From NCBI GenBank assembly GCA_004347955.1, contig QNVH01000007.1, forward strand, positions 14,479-20,925: a stretch of DNA of 6,447 nucleotides. The letters are read 5' to 3'. The notes beneath the pieces are model-generated. The model made no database searches and was not told where the DNA came from. It saw only the letters and a list, made by a program, of their open reading frames with translations. Numbering within the stretch: the stretch's first letter is position 1; each line of letters opens with the position of its first letter. The DNA is from Thermoproteota archaeon. GTDB lineage: Archaea; Thermoproteota; Methanomethylicia; Methanomethylicales; Methanomethylicaceae. Of this stretch, positions 6,247-6,447 are shown in pieces. Position numbers and translations under genes: made by a program.

Positions 6247-6447
6247 TTACCTCCTCGCCAAGTTATGTTCTTCTATGTAAGTCTTGAGTTGCCTCTTGTC
6301 GTGAAAAGCTCCACCTTTAGCCTTAATATAGAGCATCCTGTAAACCGATGGGGTGATTATTCGCCTCTTCCTGAGAAGACGGAGGAACTCCCTCATAGAC
6401 CGTATCCTGTCAGTCCAATCATCATTCTCGACAGGGCCCTTTCTACT
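6247..6447 (-). CDS. rpl19e: Large-subunit ribosomal protein eL19 (L19e), C-terminal part
   Basis: The last 66 codons of an archaeal/eukaryotic-specific 50S protein, open from the right window edge to TAA at 6247-6249. The translation begins SRKGPVENDDWTDRIRSMREFLRLLRKRRII and continues with TPSVYRMLYIKAKGGAFHDKRQLKTYIEEHNLARR. The TDRIRSMREFLRLLR and TPSVYRMLYIKAKGG...R motifs are diagnostic of eL19, whose full length is about 150 residues, so roughly the first 85 lie outside the window. Its position directly before uL18 is the conserved archaeal order. The last two Arg codons form the Shine-Dalgarno of uL18. Confidence 0.96.
   Translation of the reverse strand, partial: SRKGPVENDDWTDRIRSMREFLRLLRKRRIITPSVYRMLYIKAKGGAFHDKRQLKTYIEEHNLARR
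6249..6255 (-). promoter_or_regulatory. Shine-Dalgarno deciding the TTG start of uL18
   Basis: AGGAGGT on the minus strand, formed by the last two Arg codons and first stop base of eL19, is followed by six A's and then TTG at 6242. The near-perfect complement to the 16S 3' end at ideal spacing explains how a TTG can serve a highly expressed ribosomal gene. Confidence 0.82.

Noticed and set aside
1..6447. Mobile element, CRISPR array, defence system or other undescribed system
   Set aside because: The whole window is filled by conserved informational genes on one strand. I saw no long repeats, transposase motifs, attachment sites or foreign-looking genes.

Overview
The window is a stretch of an archaeal chromosome that carries the downstream half of the ribosomal 'spc' cluster and the genes that usually follow it. 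Every gene lies on the minus strand, so transcription runs from the right edge to the left edge. The archaeal origin rests on five things: eL19 next to uL18; long archaeal/eukaryotic-type uS5, uL30 and uL15; a Sec61alpha-type SecY; the archaeal adenylate kinase AdkA; and a Cbf5-type pseudouridine synthase. The clade is an inference. The uL15 and uS5 sequences and the gene order secY-adkA-DUF106-cmk-cbf5 fit the TACK/Proteoarchaeota side (Thaumarchaeota- or Bathyarchaeia-like) best, but this cannot be proved from the window alone.

In transcriptional order the layout is: eL19 (C-terminal part, entering from the right edge), uL18, uS5, uL30, a 77-base gap with a possible internal promoter, uL15, SecY, AdkA, a DUF106/Oxa1-superfamily membrane protein, cytidylate kinase, a 47-base AT-rich gap, and Cbf5 (cut by the left edge inside its PUA domain). 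Apart from those two gaps and a 27-base gap before cmk, the genes overlap or lie within a few to about 13 bases of each other. Several Shine-Dalgarno motifs sit inside the last codons of the preceding gene, which is typical of translational coupling. uL18 and cmk appear to start with TTG.

Together the genes make large-subunit and small-subunit ribosomal proteins, the protein-conducting channel and an Oxa1-like insertase that act at the ribosome exit, two nucleoside monophosphate kinases that feed nucleotide pools, and the catalytic subunit of the H/ACA RNP that modifies rRNA. It is a growth and translation super-operon. No mobile element, CRISPR array, tRNA, rRNA or foreign gene is visible. 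I found no undescribed system. The points worth a second look are gene-content differences (no eL34 or eL14 in their customary slots), the internal promoter candidate, and start-site choices.
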